Assembly: GCF_004965515.1 (NCBI RefSeq)
Contig: NZ_SSHH01000001.1
Span: forward strand, 313,280 to 377,279
From: Alteraurantiacibacter aquimixticola
GTDB lineage: Bacteria; Pseudomonadota; Alphaproteobacteria; Sphingomonadales; Sphingomonadaceae
Length of the DNA stretch: 64,000 bases
Direction of reading: 5' to 3'
The position numbers were made by a program, and so were the translations under genes. The notes beneath the pieces are model-generated. The model saw only the letters and a list, made by a program, of their open reading frames with translations. It had not been told where the DNA came from and searched no databases. Positions 36,980 to 46,037 of this stretch are shown here, in pieces (position 1 is the stretch's first letter; each line of letters begins with the position of its first letter).

Positions 36980-37053
36980 TGGAGGCCCGAGCCGGAATCG
37001 AACCGGCGTGCAAGGATTTGCAGTCCTCTGCGTAACCACTCCGCCATCGGGCC
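36980..37053 (-). tRNA. tRNA-Cys (anticodon GCA)
   Basis: The minus strand gives acceptor GGCCCGA pairing with TCGGGCC, anticodon stem GAGGA/TCCTT with loop CTGCAAA giving anticodon GCA, and T-arm GCCGG/CCGGC with TTCGATT. Discriminator T and an encoded CCA follow. It lies 54 bp from tRNA-Thr in the same direction, so both may be cut from one transcript. Confidence 0.96.
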
Positions 37054-37165
37054 TCATTTCCCCAATGGAGAGCGCGGGCAACTAGCGAATGGAGAGGGTC
37101 TATGCAATCCTTTCCTGACCACCTCGCTTGCCGCTTGCCATATGGGGCGATAGATCGGCCGGCAT

Positions 37166-38644
37166 ATGGCAAATGATGAAGTGAAGATGGCCAGCGTCGA
37201 GGGCCACAGCGAGGAGCGCTTCCTGGGCTCCGACGTGTTTGAAAGCAGCGCGCGCAACCTGCCGCCGCCCAATGGCACGGGTACTATCCGCGAGGATGCG
37301 CGCGAGATCGATATCTATCACACGTGCGATGTCGCCGTGATCGGTGGCGGTCCCGCCGGTTGCGCGGCTGCTTGGGCTGCGGCCAAGGCCGGTGCGGATG
37401 TGACGCTGGTGGAACGCTATAACTGCCTCGGCGGGCTTTCCACGGGCGGCCTCGTCATGTGGATCGACCGCATGACCGATTGGCAGGGCAATCACGTGAT
37501 CCAGGGTTTCGCGCGCGAATTCATCGACCGCATGCCGCCCGAGGCTGTGGCCGGTCCCCCGAAGGAGGATTGGGGCAGCACCGACCATGACAAGTTCGCC
37601 TATTGGTCCAACCGCACCACCGCCTTTCACGGCATCGTGCAATGGGCGCCCACGCTCGATCCGGAGCGGATGAAGCTCAATGCGCAGGAAATGCTGCTGG
37701 AGGCTGGCGTCCGCATCGTCTTCCATGCCTGGGCCGCGCGCCCGCTGGTAGAGGACGGCACGGCCAAGGGCGTGATCTTCGAAAGCAAGCAGGGCCGCAA
37801 CGCGCTGCTCGCCAAGGTGGTGGTCGACACGACCGGCGATGGCGACATGTTTGCCCGCGCCGGGGCGGAGTTCGATACCGATATCGAGGAAGGCGACGTC
37901 CACCATTCGATGAACACCGGCTGGGTGCTGGGCGGCGTGAACATGGACCGCTGGATCGACTGGAAGGTCTATCATCCGAACGAGCTGCGTGAGTTCATGG
38001 CGCGGGGCCGCGAGGAACTAGGATACTTCCAGACGCCCTATGTGAGCTGGCGGCCCGATATCGCGCTGTTCCTGGGACCGCGGCAGAGTGGCCTTTCCGC
38101 CCTCAATGTCGATGACCAGACCGAAGTCGAAATCCGCAGCCACCGGCTGATGGAGGGGCATTGCCAGTTTTTCCGCCGCCATGCGCCGGGCTTCGAGAAC
38201 GTCTATTCACTGCAAAGCGCCAGCCAGCTGGGCGTGCGCCATACGCGGCGTCTGGCGGGTCTGGGACGGATCGAGCGCAAGGATTGGAGCAATGGCACGG
38301 CAGTGGCGGACGAGGTGGGCGTCTCCCCCTCGATCAGCCCCAAATTCCCGGTGGTGAGCGTGCCCTATGGCTCGCTGGTGCCGCGCAACCTGGACGGGCT
38401 GCTGGTCGGCGGGCGGCATATCAGCTGCGATGCCAACAGCCACGGCTTCATGCGCGAGATCCCGCAATGCTGGCTGACGGGCCATGCGGCAGGCGTGGGT
38501 GCGGCGCTGGCGGCGGATCAGGGCGTGCAGCCGCGTGCGGTGGACGTGGATGCTATCCGCAAGGTGCTGCGCGAACAGGGTGCGCATTTGCATGACGAGG
38601 CGGCCGTTGTGGCTGCACGGGTGGAGAGCGTTCCGGCGCAGTGA
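37166..38644 (+). CDS. FAD-dependent oxidoreductase (FAD_oxidored family)
   Basis: The product has 492 residues. The dinucleotide motif is CDVAVIGGGPAGCAAAWAAA near residue 55, followed by the ribose-binding Glu in VTLVERYNCLGG. The VVDTTGDGDMFARAGAEF segment and the C-terminal GLLVGGRHISCDANSHGFMR complete the FAD site. The family contains poorly characterised dehydrogenases and oxidases. No quinone-binding or membrane segment is visible, so it is probably cytoplasmic. The start is uncertain because no good ribosome site precedes the ATG at 37166; an internal ATG at 37187 is an alternative. It converges with the P450 gene 9 bp away, and both may act on the same catabolic or biosynthetic substrate (inferred). 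Confidence 0.87.
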   Translation: MANDEVKMASVEGHSEERFLGSDVFESSARNLPPPNGTGTIREDAREIDIYHTCDVAVIGGGPAGCAAAWAAAKAGADVTLVERYNCLGGLSTGGLVMWIDRMTDWQGNHVIQGFAREFIDRMPPEAVAGPPKEDWGSTDHDKFAYWSNRTTAFHGIVQWAPTLDPERMKLNAQEMLLEAGVRIVFHAWAARPLVEDGTAKGVIFESKQGRNALLAKVVVDTTGDGDMFARAGAEFDTDIEEGDVHHSMNTGWVLGGVNMDRWIDWKVYHPNELREFMARGREELGYFQTPYVSWRPDIALFLGPRQSGLSALNVDDQTEVEIRSHRLMEGHCQFFRRHAPGFENVYSLQSASQLGVRHTRRLAGLGRIERKDWSNGTAVADEVGVSPSISPKFPVVSVPYGSLVPRNLDGLLVGGRHISCDANSHGFMREIPQCWLTGHAAGVGAALAADQGVQPRAVDVDAIRKVLREQGAHLHDEAAVVAARVESVPAQ

Positions 38645-38653
38645 CGCGGGCGA

Positions 38654-39862
38654 TCAGGCGATCCGCACGATCATCGGGGAAATCTGCCTGATCCCGCCAA
38701 TGCCGGTCAGTGCTGGTGCCTCGACCAGCTCGATCCGCGGCGCGATATCCACCAGCGCGCCGAGCGCCTCTTCCATCTCGATTTGTGCTAGCGCCTGGCC
38801 GATGCAGCGATGCGGGCCCTGGCTGAAGACGGGGTGCATGCGCGGGTGGTCGGTGCGGCGGACGTCGAATCGTTCGGGGTCGGCATAGACTTCCGGATCG
38901 CGCAGCGCCGCCATCGTGCTCACGCGCAGGATATGTCCGGGCTCAATCGGGAAACCGCATACCTCGAGCGGTTCAGTGGCAATTCGCACCACCGATCCGA
39001 CCGACGGATCGTAGCGCAACCCCTCTGCCACCGCGCCGGGGATCAGGGCGGGGTCGTCCTTCACCGCCTGCCACTGCTCCGGATGCTGGAGCAGTAGCGA
39101 GACCAGCATGGCAAAGGCAGCGCGCGTCGTGTCCACGCCGCCCAGTATCAGGCCGATCACCTGGTGGACGAGGCTGGAAAAGCTGATGGGCCGCTGGTCC
39201 TGCCACATGGTGGCGAGGCTGGAGAGCAAGTCGTCGCGCGGGTCTTCCAGCCGGTCCTGCAGGTTCCGATAGACGTAGTCGTACATCTCTGCGGCGGCCA
39301 CCTCGATCTCGGCGTGCCGGTCATGCGGGTAGATCGGTGAAAATGCGAGGGCAAGCGAATAGGCCCGCTGGCTGAAATAGGGGATATCGCCGGGGTCCAG
39401 GCCCAGCAGGCTGGCGATCATTTCTGCCGGGACGCGGGCTGCCATGCGGTCGAGAAAGTCGAAGGGTCTGCCGCGCGGCAGCTCATGGGCGATCTGGCGT
39501 GCCACCTCGCCCATTTGCGGCCGCTTCGCTGTCATCCGTCCCAGCGAGAATGAGTGGGCAAAGAGCGAGCGGATCGTGCGGTGATCCTGCCCATTGGAGA
39601 GCAGGAAGAAGTCCCGGAAGAAGCGGGTTGCCGCGCCTTCGGGCAAATCGTGCAATTGGACATATTCGCTTCCCTCCAGCGCCCGCATGCGCGGGTCGGC
39701 CAGGACAGAATTGGCGTCCTCGGCGCGCAGCACCAGGAATTGCCGTTTGCCGAAGCGGATCAGCGAATGGTCGCGGCGCAGGCTACGCAGGGTGCCATGC
39801 GTGTCCTCAAGCAGGGCTTCGGGCGCGATCGTGGGCGGTTCGGCAAATTGGCTGACGGACAT
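38654..39862 (-). CDS. Cytochrome P450
   Basis: The product has 402 residues, a soluble bacterial class I P450 length. The haem loop is FSQGPHRCIGQALA with Cys about residue 350; the I-helix oxygen-activating motif is GGVDTTR; the K-helix ExxR is EGLR; and PERFDVRR precedes the haem loop. It needs ferredoxin and reductase partners, which are not in the window. The nearest family and substrate cannot be fixed by eye; terpenoid or aromatic hydroxylation is usual for such proteins in sphingomonads. It is convergent with the FAD oxidoreductase and upstream of a 91-residue gene on the same strand. Confidence 0.93.
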   Translation of the reverse strand: MSVSQFAEPPTIAPEALLEDTHGTLRSLRRDHSLIRFGKRQFLVLRAEDANSVLADPRMRALEGSEYVQLHDLPEGAATRFFRDFFLLSNGQDHRTIRSLFAHSFSLGRMTAKRPQMGEVARQIAHELPRGRPFDFLDRMAARVPAEMIASLLGLDPGDIPYFSQRAYSLALAFSPIYPHDRHAEIEVAAAEMYDYVYRNLQDRLEDPRDDLLSSLATMWQDQRPISFSSLVHQVIGLILGGVDTTRAAFAMLVSLLLQHPEQWQAVKDDPALIPGAVAEGLRYDPSVGSVVRIATEPLEVCGFPIEPGHILRVSTMAALRDPEVYADPERFDVRRTDHPRMHPVFSQGPHRCIGQALAQIEMEEALGALVDIAPRIELVEAPALTGIGGIRQISPMIVRIA

Positions 39863-40022
39863 GGTAGCTCCCCGAGGTGTTCTGCGACGACATTGTCGAA
39901 TCGCGGATGCACCCCTTGCGTGGGAGCGAGCGTGGTAGTGAGCATGGTAATTGACGCCATCGGCGCGTGATTTGCGGTTGCGAAGGGGGCGGGCGCCCCA
40001 TGCAGGCGCGGATTGTTCTGCC

Positions 40023-40298
40023 TCAGCCGACCATTTCTCTCGCCACGCGGCGATAGTTGACGAAGGAGTTGGCGCTCATCACCACGAAGAAGGTTTCCAT
40101 GTCGATCAGGACATAGCCCTGCTCCAGCACGGCGCGGGAAAGGTCGCGGACATCTTCCTCATACAGCCGGCGACGGCCCATCAGCTCGGCCAGCAGTTTG
40201 CGCGGAATGCGATAGCGACCCGAAGGTTTTCCGCCGAATTCCTGCCCGTACATTTCGGCCAGCCTGACTGCCGCGGCTTCCAAATCGTTCAACTTCAT
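40023..40298 (-). CDS. Conserved-looking 91-residue protein of unknown function
   Basis: The product is predicted all-alpha: LNDLEAAAVRLAEMYGQEFGG, RYRIPRKLLAELMGRR, YEEDVRDLSRAVLEQGYVLIDMETFFVVMSA. The IPRKLLAELMGRRRLYEEDV stretch looks like a helical DNA- or protein-binding surface, but I do not recognise a named family. It is divergent from the retropepsin/RimK/AspA-like operon and shares with it a promoter that carries the perfect palindrome at 40320-40333, so it could be a small regulator or partner of that operon. Confidence 0.72.
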   Translation of the reverse strand: MKLNDLEAAAVRLAEMYGQEFGGKPSGRYRIPRKLLAELMGRRRLYEEDVRDLSRAVLEQGYVLIDMETFFVVMSANSFVNYRRVAREMVG

Positions 40299-40319
40299 TC
40301 CCCATTTTCCAAACTTTTA

Positions 40320-40333
40320 TTGTCTATAGACAA
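40320..40333. promoter_or_regulatory. Perfect palindrome TTGTCTATAGACAA in divergent promoter
   Basis: A 14-bp perfect palindrome in a short AT-rich island lies 22 bp from one start and 57 bp from the other. The form TTGTCTAtAGACAA resembles sites of GntR/FadR-type or similar dimeric repressors. No such regulator is encoded in the window. Confidence 0.6.
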
Positions 40334-40390
40334 AATAAAATCACCCGTCTAGAGGGCCCCATGGCAACGGGACCATCACGAGGAAATTTG

Positions 40391-40852
40391 ATGCAGAAAA
40401 AGCCCGGCAAGCGGTCGGCTCAGCCGGTCATGGTGATCGGCTGGCTGGAGTATGTGAGCCTGCCCGATCTCGGGTTGAGCGAGCTGAAGGCCAAGATCGA
40501 CACCGGCGCGCGCACCTCCGCGCTCCATGCACAGGATGTCGAGCGGTTTGAAAATGACGGCGAGGACTGGGTGCGATTCCGTTCCGTGCATGAAGACGGG
40601 TCGGTTTCGAACGTCGTCGAATGCCCGGTGCACGATGTGCGCGAGATCAGGAACACCGGCGGCGTCCCCGAAGAACGCATCATCATCCGCACCAAGTTCT
40701 GCATCGCCGATCGCTGCTGGTCGGTCGACGTGTCGCTGGCCGACCGGACGAACATGACGTTCGACCTGATCGTGGGGCGCACGGCGCTCAAGAACCATGG
40801 AATCGCGGTGCACACGCAGAAGGCATACCTCGCGCAGGCGCAGCAAGCCTGA
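40391..40852 (+). CDS. Retropepsin-like aspartic protease, RimB-type (formerly ATP-dependent zinc protease family)
   Basis: The product has 153 residues. The active-site signature is [15 protein letters not shown] near residue 33, where D-T-G is the catalytic triplet of single-domain, homodimeric pepsin-like enzymes; [19 protein letters not shown] forms the second conserved region. RimB proteins cut poly-glutamate tails from ribosomal protein RpsF in Pseudomonas. I choose the ATG at 40391, which has CGAGGA 6-9 nt upstream, over the ATG at 40361. It is the first of three tightly spaced genes with a RimK-like ligase and an AspA-like hydrolase, which fits a tailing/trimming unit. Confidence 0.86.
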   Translation: MQKKPGKRSAQPVMVIGWLEYVSLPDLGLSELKAKIDTGARTSALHAQDVERFENDGEDWVRFRSVHEDGSVSNVVECPVHDVREIRNTGGVPEERIIIRTKFCIADRCWSVDVSLADRTNMTFDLIVGRTALKNHGIAVHTQKAYLAQAQQA

Positions 40853-40881
40853 ACAACAAGACAGACGGAAAGGATCAGAGA

Positions 40882-41787
40882 ATGAAGATTGCGATGCTCG
40901 CGCGGAACGCGAACCTCTATACGCACCAGCGCCTGAAGGAAGCTGCGGAGGTGCGCGGCCACCAGATCCACATCATCAACACGCTGCGCTGCTATATGAA
41001 CATCGCCTCGCGCCGGCCGGAAATCTACTACAATGGCGAGAACCTGACCGGCTATGATGCGGTGATCCCGCGTATCGGTGCTTCGGTCACCTTCTATGGC
41101 CTGGCCGTGCTGCGCCAGTTCGAGATGATGGGCGTCTATCCGCTCAACGAAAGCGTCAGCATCGGCCGCTCGCGCGACAAGCTGCGTTCCATGCAGCTGC
41201 TCGCCCGTGACGGCATCGGCCTGCCGGTGACGACCTTTGCGCATGACCCGAAGCAGACCGACGAGGTGCTGCAGCTGGCTGGTGGCGCCCCCGTGGTGAT
41301 CAAGCTGCTGGAAGGCACGCAGGGCATCGGTGTGGTGCTTGCCGATACCGACCGTTCGGCGAAATCCGTGGTCGAGGCTTTCCGCGGCGCGGGCGTGAAC
41401 ATCCTGCTGCAGGAATTCATCAAGGAAGCCGGCGGCACCGATATCCGCGCCATCGTGGTGGGTGGCAGGGTCGTGGCGGCGATGAAGCGTTCGGGCGCGG
41501 AAGGCGAATTCCGTTCCAACCTGCATCGTGGCGGCTCGGCCCGCGTGGTGAAGCTGACGCCGGAGGAGCGTTCGACCGCCGTGCGCTCCGCCAAGGCCAT
41601 GGGCCTGGCGGTCTGCGGCGTGGACATGCTGCGTTCCAACCACGGTCCGGTGGTGATGGAGGTCAATTCCTCGCCCGGCCTCGAAGGGGTGGAGAAGGCT
41701 ACCGGCCTCGATATCGCCGGCATGATCATCGAGCACCTGGAGAAGAAGGCCAAGCCCGGCGCGACAAAGACCAAGGGTAAGGGTTAA
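40882..41787 (+). CDS. rimK: RimK-family ATP-grasp amino acid ligase
   Basis: The product has 301 residues. Features in order: [20 protein letters not shown] with pre-ATP-grasp fold, the [20 protein letters not shown] boundary, the P-loop-like ATP region [14 protein letters not shown], the substrate-binding [18 protein letters not shown], and the metal-binding [15 protein letters not shown] near residue 270. RimK ligases add glutamate to the C terminus of RpsF and to other acceptors. Start ATG at 40882, AAGGA about 8 nt upstream; a longer frame starting at 40621 would overlap the RimB-like gene. The stop TAA shares one base with the next ATG, so translation is coupled. Confidence 0.9.
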   Translation: MKIAMLARNANLYTHQRLKEAAEVRGHQIHIINTLRCYMNIASRRPEIYYNGENLTGYDAVIPRIGASVTFYGLAVLRQFEMMGVYPLNESVSIGRSRDKLRSMQLLARDGIGLPVTTFAHDPKQTDEVLQLAGGAPVVIKLLEGTQGIGVVLADTDRSAKSVVEAFRGAGVNILLQEFIKEAGGTDIRAIVVGGRVVAAMKRSGAEGEFRSNLHRGGSARVVKLTPEERSTAVRSAKAMGLAVCGVDMLRSNHGPVVMEVNSSPGLEGVEKATGLDIAGMIIEHLEKKAKPGATKTKGKG

Positions 41788-42830
41788 TGGTAAAACGCGC
41801 CGATTTCGCAATCGGATCGGAGACTGTCGCACCCGGCACGCGCAAGACGATCGACCTGCCGGTCAGCGTGCTGTCCGATCATACGCCGGTCACGATGTCG
41901 GTGCATGTGATCCACGGCAAGCAGGACGGGCCGACCGTCTTCGTCAGTGCCGGCGTGCATGGTGACGAGATCATCGGGGTCGAGATCGTGCGCCGCCTGC
42001 TGCGCGCACCGAACCTCGACCGGCTGAAAGGCACGCTGCTCGTGGTCCCGGTGGTCAACACTTTCGGCTTCATCAGCCGTTCGCGTTATTTGCCGGACCG
42101 GCGTGATCTCAACCGCATGTTCCCGGGCAAGGAGACGGGCTCGCTCGCCTCCCGCCTGGCGCATATCTTCACCAGCGAGATCCTGTCGCGGGCGGAGCTG
42201 GGGATCGATCTCCATTCCGCCGCAATCCACCGCACCAACTTCCCGCAGGTGCGCGTGGCGCCGGACAATCCGGTGACGCAGGAACTGGCGCAGGTTTTCG
42301 GCGCGCCCGTGATCCTTGAAGCCGGCATTCGCGATGGCTCGCTGCGCGGTGCAGCGCGCGCAATGGGCAAGAACGTGTTGCTGTTCGAGGCGGGCGAGGG
42401 GCTTCGCTATGACGAGTTTTCAGTCCGCGTCGGCCTGATGGGGATCCTGCGCATCTTGCGCCACAAGGGCATGATCTCGGCCAAGGGCATCGCCAAGGCC
42501 CGGCAGGCACCGCAATATTGCGCCTCAAGCAAGTGGATCCGCGCGCCATTCGGAGGGTTGTTGCGGACCTACAAGGCCGATGGTGAACTGGTGAAGAAGG
42601 GCGATGTGCTGGGTTCGGTGACCGACCCTTTCGGAGAGAAGGAGGACGAATTGCTCGCCCCCTTCGACGGGGTGATCGTTGGCCGCGTGGTCATGCCGTT
42701 GGTGAATGAAGGCGATGCCTGCTTCCACCTGGCGCGGGTGAAGTCGGTCGCCAAGGCGGAAGGCGCGCTGGATGAACTCAGCGCCCAGATCGCCGATGAT
42801 CCGATGTTCGACGAGGACGAGATCCTCTGA
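41787..42830 (+). CDS. Succinylglutamate desuccinylase/aspartoacylase (AstE/AspA) family zinc hydrolase
   Basis: The product has 347 residues. Zinc ligands are visible in SAGVHGDEIIG (His and Glu) and GIDLHSAA (His), with the RDLNRMFPG arginine loop, and the late FEAGEGLRYD glutamate that acts as general base. A C-terminal beta-barrel-like part contains GELVKKGDVLGSVTDPFG and APFDGVIVGRV, resembling lipoyl or biotinyl domains. The enzyme removes acyl groups or C-terminal residues from amino acids. It overlaps the rimK stop by one base (TAATG), the tightest coupling in the window. Its likely job is to trim what the RimK ligase makes (inferred). Confidence 0.88.
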   Translation: MVKRADFAIGSETVAPGTRKTIDLPVSVLSDHTPVTMSVHVIHGKQDGPTVFVSAGVHGDEIIGVEIVRRLLRAPNLDRLKGTLLVVPVVNTFGFISRSRYLPDRRDLNRMFPGKETGSLASRLAHIFTSEILSRAELGIDLHSAAIHRTNFPQVRVAPDNPVTQELAQVFGAPVILEAGIRDGSLRGAARAMGKNVLLFEAGEGLRYDEFSVRVGLMGILRILRHKGMISAKGIAKARQAPQYCASSKWIRAPFGGLLRTYKADGELVKKGDVLGSVTDPFGEKEDELLAPFDGVIVGRVVMPLVNEGDACFHLARVKSVAKAEGALDELSAQIADDPMFDEDEIL

Positions 42831-42852
42831 TTCTTCCGGGGGCGGGGCTGCC

Positions 42853-44511
42853 TCAGTCCCGCTCGGGAAGCAGGACGCCGCCCGTTTCCATGCCGCGCAC
42901 ATCCTCGCGGAAATTGGAGAGGTAGCCGGTTGCGGGATTGAGGTAGCCGGGTCCCTCGCGGCGGGCGAGTTCCTCCGCCGGAACGTCGATATCGATGCTG
43001 CGATTGGCGACCGAGATGGCCACGATATCGCCGTCTTGCACCTTGCCAATGGGGCCGCCGGTCGCCGCTTCGGGCGCGACTTCGGCCACGGTCAGGCCCT
43101 TCAGGCACAGGCCCGAAAGCTGCCCGTCGGTGACGAAGGCAGTGGTCTTCGCCAGGCCTGCAGCATCAAGCGCAAAGAGGATCAGCGAGGCGCCGCCGCC
43201 CATGGCAGGGCCGCCCTTCAGGCCCTGGTTGCGGCTGATGACGACATCGCCTTCCTTGACCACCCCATCTTCGATCGCCTGCATGCACTCCGCCGTGCTT
43301 TCGAACACGCGCGCGGGGCCGGAAAATTCCTCGGGCCGGGATCCGTCGCGAATGCCGAGGCGGACCACGGCGGTATCGGCGAAGTTGCCCTTGAGGATGG
43401 CGATGGCGGGCCCCTTGCCTACGGGATCGTCCATCGCCTGGATCACGTCGGGGCCGGGAATGACATAGCCTGCCAGGTTTTCGGCCAGCGTCTTGCCGGT
43501 GCAGGTCATGACCGAAGTATCGATCCGCCCTTCCAGCCGCTTCAGGATGGCGCGGGCCCCGCCGGCATCCTCGAACTGCTCGATTCGCACATCACCCGTG
43601 GGCCGCACGGCGGAAAGGACGGGGATGTCGCTCATCTCCTCCCACAACTCGAAGATATCGATATCGCTTTCCGCCTCGATCGCGGTGGCCTGCAAATGCT
43701 TGATCGCATTGATGGAGCCTGACACGCCCAGCACGGTGGCGATGGCATTGCGGAATGCGCCTTCGGTCAGAATGTCGCGCGGCAGCAGCTGCTCGTCCAC
43801 CATCTCCACGATGCGGCGCGCGGCGGCGCGGGCATTGTCCTGCATCTTCGGGCTGTTGGCCCGCACCGGCGCATGGCCGGGCAGCGCCATTCCCAGCGCT
43901 TCCACCACCGAATGCATCGTGTTGGCGGTAGCCATGCCCGCGCAGACGCCGGGGCCCCTGATCGCATTTTCCGCCATGTCGGCGACGGGAAACTTGGGCT
44001 TGGCGCCGAAGCGTTCGCCCACCTGGCCTGACCAGACGTCCTCCACGTCCACCGGCTCGCCATCGATCTCGCCCGCCTGCTGGTATCCGCCAATCACGAG
44101 GATGGTGGGAATGTTGAGGCGGGCTGCCGCCATCAGGTGTCCCGGAGGCGTCTTGTCGCAGCTGGTGAGGCAAATCATGCCGTCGAGCAAGGCAGCTTCC
44201 ACTTGCACCTCGATATCATTGGCGATGATGTCACGGCCCGCGAGGATATAGGAGCCGGACTTGGCCGCGCCGGTGATGAAATCGGACGGGGCGGCGGTGC
44301 GCACTTCGAAGGGAACCCCGCCGGCCTTGCGGATCTCCTCCTTCACGATCTTCGCGATGCCATCGAGATGGGCGTAGCAGATCGCCAGTTCGCTGGAGGA
44401 ATTAACCACCGCGATCTTGGGCTTCTCCATATCCTCCTTGCTGAGGCCGAGTGCCTTCCAGTTGGCGCGGCGACCGGGGGAATTGGCGGAAAGCGAACGC
44501 AGTTGGGGCAT
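42853..44511 (-). CDS. IlvD/Edd-family dehydratase
   Basis: The product has 552 residues. Iron-sulfur and Mg ligand motifs are SCDKTPPGHLMAAARL near residue 130, and GVCAGMATANTM near residue 195; VTDGQLSGLCLKGLTV and NQGLKGGPAMGG are the substrate/phosphate loops. The N-terminal part lacks the PCNxH cysteine block usual in DHAD and reads SELAICYAHLDGIAK. That points to the sugar-acid dehydratase branch rather than branched-chain amino acid synthesis. It follows the MFS gene by 25 bp on the same strand, so this is a transport-catabolism pair; its substrate is likely an organic or aldonic acid. Confidence 0.88.
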   Translation of the reverse strand: MPQLRSLSANSPGRRANWKALGLSKEDMEKPKIAVVNSSSELAICYAHLDGIAKIVKEEIRKAGGVPFEVRTAAPSDFITGAAKSGSYILAGRDIIANDIEVQVEAALLDGMICLTSCDKTPPGHLMAAARLNIPTILVIGGYQQAGEIDGEPVDVEDVWSGQVGERFGAKPKFPVADMAENAIRGPGVCAGMATANTMHSVVEALGMALPGHAPVRANSPKMQDNARAAARRIVEMVDEQLLPRDILTEGAFRNAIATVLGVSGSINAIKHLQATAIEAESDIDIFELWEEMSDIPVLSAVRPTGDVRIEQFEDAGGARAILKRLEGRIDTSVMTCTGKTLAENLAGYVIPGPDVIQAMDDPVGKGPAIAILKGNFADTAVVRLGIRDGSRPEEFSGPARVFESTAECMQAIEDGVVKEGDVVISRNQGLKGGPAMGGGASLILFALDAAGLAKTTAFVTDGQLSGLCLKGLTVAEVAPEAATGGPIGKVQDGDIVAISVANRSIDIDVPAEELARREGPGYLNPATGYLSNFREDVRGMETGGVLLPERD

Positions 44512-44536
44512 TGTGCAGGAAGACTCCGTAAGGTGG

Positions 44537-45985
44537 TTATTCGGCCGGCTGGGCGGCGGCGGAAGCGCGTTCCTGCTCCTCGTTCATGCCGCGCACGAAC
44601 CAGGACAGGACCAGCACGAACAGCACGATGCCCGCAAGGCACAGCACGGTGAACATGTATCCGTCCATCGCGCCGATCTGTTTGGCCATCACATCGCCGT
44701 CACCGACAAGGAATTGCGAGCCGTAGATCGGGGCGGCCACGGCGGCGAACTTGGCCATGAAGCTGGCCCAGCCGCCACCCGTCGCGCGCACGGCGCTGGG
44801 GTAGTAGATGCTGGTGATCGAAATCACCGCGGCATGGCCTGCGCCGACCATAACCGCGCCGATCAGCAGCACGGGTATCAAGGCGGGGCCTCCCAGCACA
44901 TAGCCGGTGCCCACCAGCGCCACGAAGGGAATGCCGATCAGCGGGGCGAGCGTGATCCAGCCAGGACCGCGCCTTTCGGTCAGCGCCAGCAGCAGCGCGC
45001 CGCCGAGCGCGCCCAGGATTGCGCCGATGGAGCCAAGCCAGGCGGCGTTCTGCCGCTCGATCCCCAGGTTCTCCATGAAGATCACGCCATAGGCGCTCTT
45101 AAGATAGATGGCGAAGCTGGAGCAGAAATAGGCCGCCCAGATGCAGAGAGTGATAAAGGCGAGCTTGCCGATGAACAATTCGCGCACGCGCAGTACGAAA
45201 TTGATCCCCTGCCGCAGCAGCACGTTCACATTCCCATCTTCGTTCAGCTGCACCTTGCGCTCGTCCGAGAGGATGAACTTGTCGTAGTGCTGCAGCTCGA
45301 AGTCCGGATTGAAGCGCGCGAGCATCGGGGCGATGCGCGTGCGGGGCTTGCCCGTCGCCACCATCCAGCGCGTGCTTTCGGGCAGCATGAAGAACAGGAT
45401 CAGGGCAAAGACGCCGGTCATTGCGCCGCAGACCCAGAAGATTCCCTGCCAGCCCAGTACCGGTGCGGTCCAGTTGGCGATCGGCGCGGCTGAGGCGCCG
45501 CCGAAGGAAAAGCCCATCATGATGATCGCGACCGAGGTGGCGCGCATCGACTTGGGCATGCTCTCGATACCCAGCGCCCAGACCGGGGCGAGCAACCCGC
45601 CAATGGCGAGGCCCGACACGAAGCGCAGGCCGATCAGCATTTCCGGGCTGGAGGCGAAGCCGACAAGGGTGGTGAGCACCGCGCTGCCGATGGTAGAGAC
45701 GATAATGACCGGGCGCCGCCCGAAGATATCGCCGAGATAGGAGCCGAACAGCGACCCGATCATCTGGCCGAGGAACGCCGCGGAGCTGACATAGCCCGTC
45801 ATCTCGTCGGAGATCTGCATCTCGTCGCGGATATAGGGCAGGGCATAGGCAAGGGCCGAGAAGTCCTGCCCGTCGAAGAAAGTTACGAGCGCGCACAGGA
45901 CGAGTAGCGTCAGGTGGTAGCGGTTGAACTGTAACCCCTGCATGTATCCCGACACATCGAGTGTCTGACCCGGCTTGCTGGCCAT
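44537..45985 (-). CDS. MFS transporter, aromatic/organic acid:H+ symporter-like (AAHS)
   Basis: The product has 482 residues with about 12 hydrophobic segments. Family marks are DGQDFSALAYALPYI near residue 30 (the D of TM1 is typical of the aromatic acid:proton symporters) and LGDIFGRRPVIIVS in the loop between TM2 and TM3, with PESTRWMVATGK before the large central loop. AAHS permeases import benzoate, 4-hydroxybenzoate, vanillate and similar acids. The ATG at 45985 has GAGAGGA upstream; the longer frame has no ribosome site. It is followed by the IlvD-like dehydratase and preceded by the winged-helix regulator, probably one operon for import and use of a carboxylic acid. Confidence 0.85.
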   Translation of the reverse strand: MASKPGQTLDVSGYMQGLQFNRYHLTLLVLCALVTFFDGQDFSALAYALPYIRDEMQISDEMTGYVSSAAFLGQMIGSLFGSYLGDIFGRRPVIIVSTIGSAVLTTLVGFASSPEMLIGLRFVSGLAIGGLLAPVWALGIESMPKSMRATSVAIIMMGFSFGGASAAPIANWTAPVLGWQGIFWVCGAMTGVFALILFFMLPESTRWMVATGKPRTRIAPMLARFNPDFELQHYDKFILSDERKVQLNEDGNVNVLLRQGINFVLRVRELFIGKLAFITLCIWAAYFCSSFAIYLKSAYGVIFMENLGIERQNAAWLGSIGAILGALGGALLLALTERRGPGWITLAPLIGIPFVALVGTGYVLGGPALIPVLLIGAVMVGAGHAAVISITSIYYPSAVRATGGGWASFMAKFAAVAAPIYGSQFLVGDGDVMAKQIGAMDGYMFTVLCLAGIVLFVLVLSWFVRGMNEEQERASAAAQPAE

Positions 45986-46037
45986 TGTTGATCCTCTCCC
46001 ACCAACTTTTGCGGGCACGATAGAGGTAGGAGCGCCG

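Noticed and set aside
40621-40881. Longer N terminus for the RimK-like ligase
   Set aside because: The extension overlaps the RimB-like gene in another frame; the ATG at 40882 with AAGGA matches the family start.
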